Source: Rhizobium sp. BK399 (GTDB lineage Bacteria; Pseudomonadota; Alphaproteobacteria; Rhizobiales; Rhizobiaceae). Taken from it: a stretch of 64,000 bases of DNA. How positions within the stretch are numbered: the stretch's first letter is position 1; the number at the start of each line of letters is the position of its first letter. Both the position numbers and the translations under genes were made by a program. The notes beneath the pieces are model-generated. The model was given only the letters and a program-made list of their open reading frames with translations. It was not told the DNA's origin and did no database searches. Positions 62,567 to 64,000 of the stretch are shown here, one piece after another. Where the stretch lies: assembly GCF_014194695.1 (NCBI RefSeq), contig NZ_JACIAH010000006.1, positions 248,001 through 312,000 of the forward strand, in the 5' to 3' direction.

Positions 62567-63262
62567 TTGCGCTACGCACTCTATTTCACGCCGCCGAAGG
62601 ATCATCCTTTGAACGGCACGGCTTCGCTCTGGCTTGGCCGCGATGCCTTCACCGGCGAAACTTATCCGGCTCCCGAATATCCGGAGATGCCGGCCGGCGA
62701 ACAGTTCGAGCTGACCGCCGATCCGCGGCGTTACGGCTTCCACGCGACCATCAAGGCGCCGTTCAGCCTGGCGGCCTCCGTGACCGAGAAGGACCTGATC
62801 CCGGTCGTCGAGGATTTTGCCGCTCGCACGCCTGCTTTCGAGATTCCGGAACTGGTGCTCGGCCAGCTCGGCCGCTTTTTCGCGCTGATCCCCGGTTTCC
62901 TGCATCCGCCGCTTCAGGATTTCGCTGCGAAGGTGGTAAAGTCCTTCGAACCGTTCCGCGCCGCGCTCTCGGAGGCCGATGTCGCGCGCCGCAAGCCGGA
63001 GGAGCTGACGGAAAGCCAGAGGGCCAATCTGCTGCGCTGGGGCTATCCCTACGTCATGGATGACTTCGGTTTCCACATGACCCTGACCGGCAAGGTGCCA
63101 CCCGAGCGATCGGGCGTGATGAAGGAAATCCTGGCCGAGCGATTTTCGGCCTTCACGGGCCGGCCGCTGGCAATCTCCGGCCTGGCCGTATTCGTCGAGG
63201 AGGCGCGGGGCGCCCCGTTCAAAGTTCATTCCTGGTGGCCGCTTGCCGGCGCTGAAAGCTGA
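62567..63262 (+). CDS. DUF1045 phosphonate metabolism protein, 2H phosphoesterase-like
   Basis: The 231-residue protein belongs to the DUF1045 family found in C-P lyase operons. It carries two HxT motifs, GFHATIKAPF and GFHMTLTG, as in 2H phosphoesterases that act on cyclic phosphates. It may open a cyclic ribose phosphate made during C-P bond cleavage, a job done by PhnP in other bacteria; this is inferred. The TTG at 62567 is chosen, because AGGA lies 8 bases upstream and family members begin RYALYFTPP. A GTG at 62510 is the upstream alternative. Confidence 0.88.
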   Translation: MRYALYFTPPKDHPLNGTASLWLGRDAFTGETYPAPEYPEMPAGEQFELTADPRRYGFHATIKAPFSLAASVTEKDLIPVVEDFAARTPAFEIPELVLGQLGRFFALIPGFLHPPLQDFAAKVVKSFEPFRAALSEADVARRKPEELTESQRANLLRWGYPYVMDDFGFHMTLTGKVPPERSGVMKEILAERFSAFTGRPLAISGLAVFVEEARGAPFKVHSWWPLAGAES

Positions 63263-63274
63263 AAGACCTGATCC

Positions 63275-64000
63275 ATGAGCAAAGAAACCGTCTTTTCCAA
63301 TGCGCGTATCGTCCTCGAAGACGAGATCGTCAACGGATCGGTCCTCGTCCGCGATGGCAAGATCGCCGATATCTCGACGGGCAGCTCTCATATCGGCGAA
63401 GACTTCGAGGGCGACTACCTGATCCCCGGTCTCGTCGAACTGCATACGGACCATCTCGAGGGTCACTATTCGCCGCGCCCCGGCCTGCGCTGGCACAAGA
63501 CGGCGGCAATCCAGGCGCACGACGCCCAGATCGTCACCTCGGGCATCACAACGGTTTTCGATTGCCTGCGCATGGGTGCTGATGAAGACGGCGGCTTCGA
63601 GCATGGTGAAATGCGCGAGATGGCCGATGCGATCCAGAAGGCCGAGGAGGAAGGTCGCCTGCGTGCCGAGCACCTGATCCACCTGCGCTGCGAAGTCTCC
63701 GCCGACAACGTGCTGCAGCACTTCGCCGATTTCGAAAACGATCCCTATGTCCGTCTGGTCTCGTTGATGGATCACGCTCCCGGCCAGCGCCAGTTCCAGA
63801 CGATGGACCAGTACATCTTTTACTATCAGAAGAAGCGCGGCCTCTCCGACGCCGAGTTCGCAAAGTTCGTTGATCGCCGCGTGTCCGAATCCGAGCGCAA
63901 TTCCACGCCGCACCGCACGGCCATTTCCAAGGTCTGCGCCGAGCGCGGTATCACCGTTGCCAGCCACGACGACGCCACGCTCGCCCATGTCGACGAGGCG
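63275..64000 (+). CDS. phnM: Alpha-D-ribose 1-methylphosphonate 5-triphosphate diphosphatase (3' end outside window)
   Basis: PhnM removes pyrophosphate from the ribose phosphonate triphosphate before PhnJ acts. The visible 242 residues hold the amidohydrolase start (VFSNARIVLEDEIVNGSVLV), YLIPGLVELHTDHLEGHYSPRPG with the metal-binding His-x-Asp-His, TSGITTVFDCL and LMDHAPGQRQF. The C-terminal part is cut by the window end, which falls in ITVASHDDATLAHVDEA. It lies 12 bp after the DUF1045 gene. phnN would be expected next, outside the window. Confidence 0.96.
   Translation, partial: MSKETVFSNARIVLEDEIVNGSVLVRDGKIADISTGSSHIGEDFEGDYLIPGLVELHTDHLEGHYSPRPGLRWHKTAAIQAHDAQIVTSGITTVFDCLRMGADEDGGFEHGEMREMADAIQKAEEEGRLRAEHLIHLRCEVSADNVLQHFADFENDPYVRLVSLMDHAPGQRQFQTMDQYIFYYQKKRGLSDAEFAKFVDRRVSESERNSTPHRTAISKVCAERGITVASHDDATLAHVDEA

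Noticed and set aside
60858..63988. Two long minus-strand open frames (60858-62432 and 62432-63988) opposite phnE2, the DUF1045 gene and phnM
   Set aside because: They are the reverse frame of genes with clear family motifs. Their own products show no recognisable domain.

Overview
The window looks like alphaproteobacterial chromosome of the Rhizobium/Agrobacterium type. This rests on gene content and protein style: the phn C-P lyase genes, a yejABEF peptide importer, a YejB with a Gly-rich insertion, an ars operon with an aquaporin, and GC-rich coding with frequent ATGA/TGATG overlaps. I ran no database search, so the genus is inferred. No rRNA, complete tRNA or CRISPR array is visible.

Region 1 (1 to about 17350) is a surface polysaccharide (O-antigen) locus. 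It begins with the tail of a polyprenyl-phosphate glycosyltransferase. It continues with the complete dTDP-L-rhamnose pathway (rfbC, rfbB, rfbD, rfbA), two rhamnosyltransferase-like GT2 enzymes, the Wzm/Wzt ABC exporter, a methyltransferase-GT2-GT2 fusion, a WsaF-like glycosyltransferase and several methyltransferases. Together these suggest an ABC-exported, rhamnose-containing, O-methylated glycan. Parts are AT-richer than the flanks, intergenic gaps of 400+ bp hold gene debris, and an IS3-type transposase remnant lies at 17454-18020 between two inverted methyltransferase paralogues.

Region 2 (18247-27915, minus strand) is the most striking part. It is an operon-like run of HAD-UbiA fusion, DprE1, DprE2, NAD epimerase, FAD oxidoreductase, methyltransferase, GtrA, a large membrane protein and a methyltransferase. 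DprE1, DprE2, UbiA and GtrA are the set that makes and handles decaprenyl-phospho-D-arabinofuranose in mycobacteria. The locus therefore probably makes a lipid-linked arabinose donor and uses it for periplasmic glycosylation, with the large membrane protein as the likely transferase. A P4-type integrase (28519-29742) lies to its right, with a short tRNA-Ser-like 3' end upstream.

Region 3 (30445-50176) is mostly core genome. It holds msrA, pncB, yejABEF with a GhrA-like reductase, mepA, a probable mgsA-glk-ABC exporter-dapB-gpmA operon, an HxlR regulator divergent from an SDR gene, and arsR-arsC-aqpS divergent from a DUF6428-like gene.

Region 4 (50226-64000) is a phosphonate locus. phnF is divergent from phnGHIJKL plus a hexapeptide transferase. 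After a break containing an unknown gene, an RNase HI gene and a small unknown gene come phnC, phnD, phnE1, phnE2, a DUF1045 gene and phnM, which runs off the window. Sequences resembling PHO boxes lie upstream of phnG and phnC, and a GntR/HutC-type dyad lies in the phnF-phnG gap. This fits joint control by phosphate starvation (PhoB) and the PhnF repressor.
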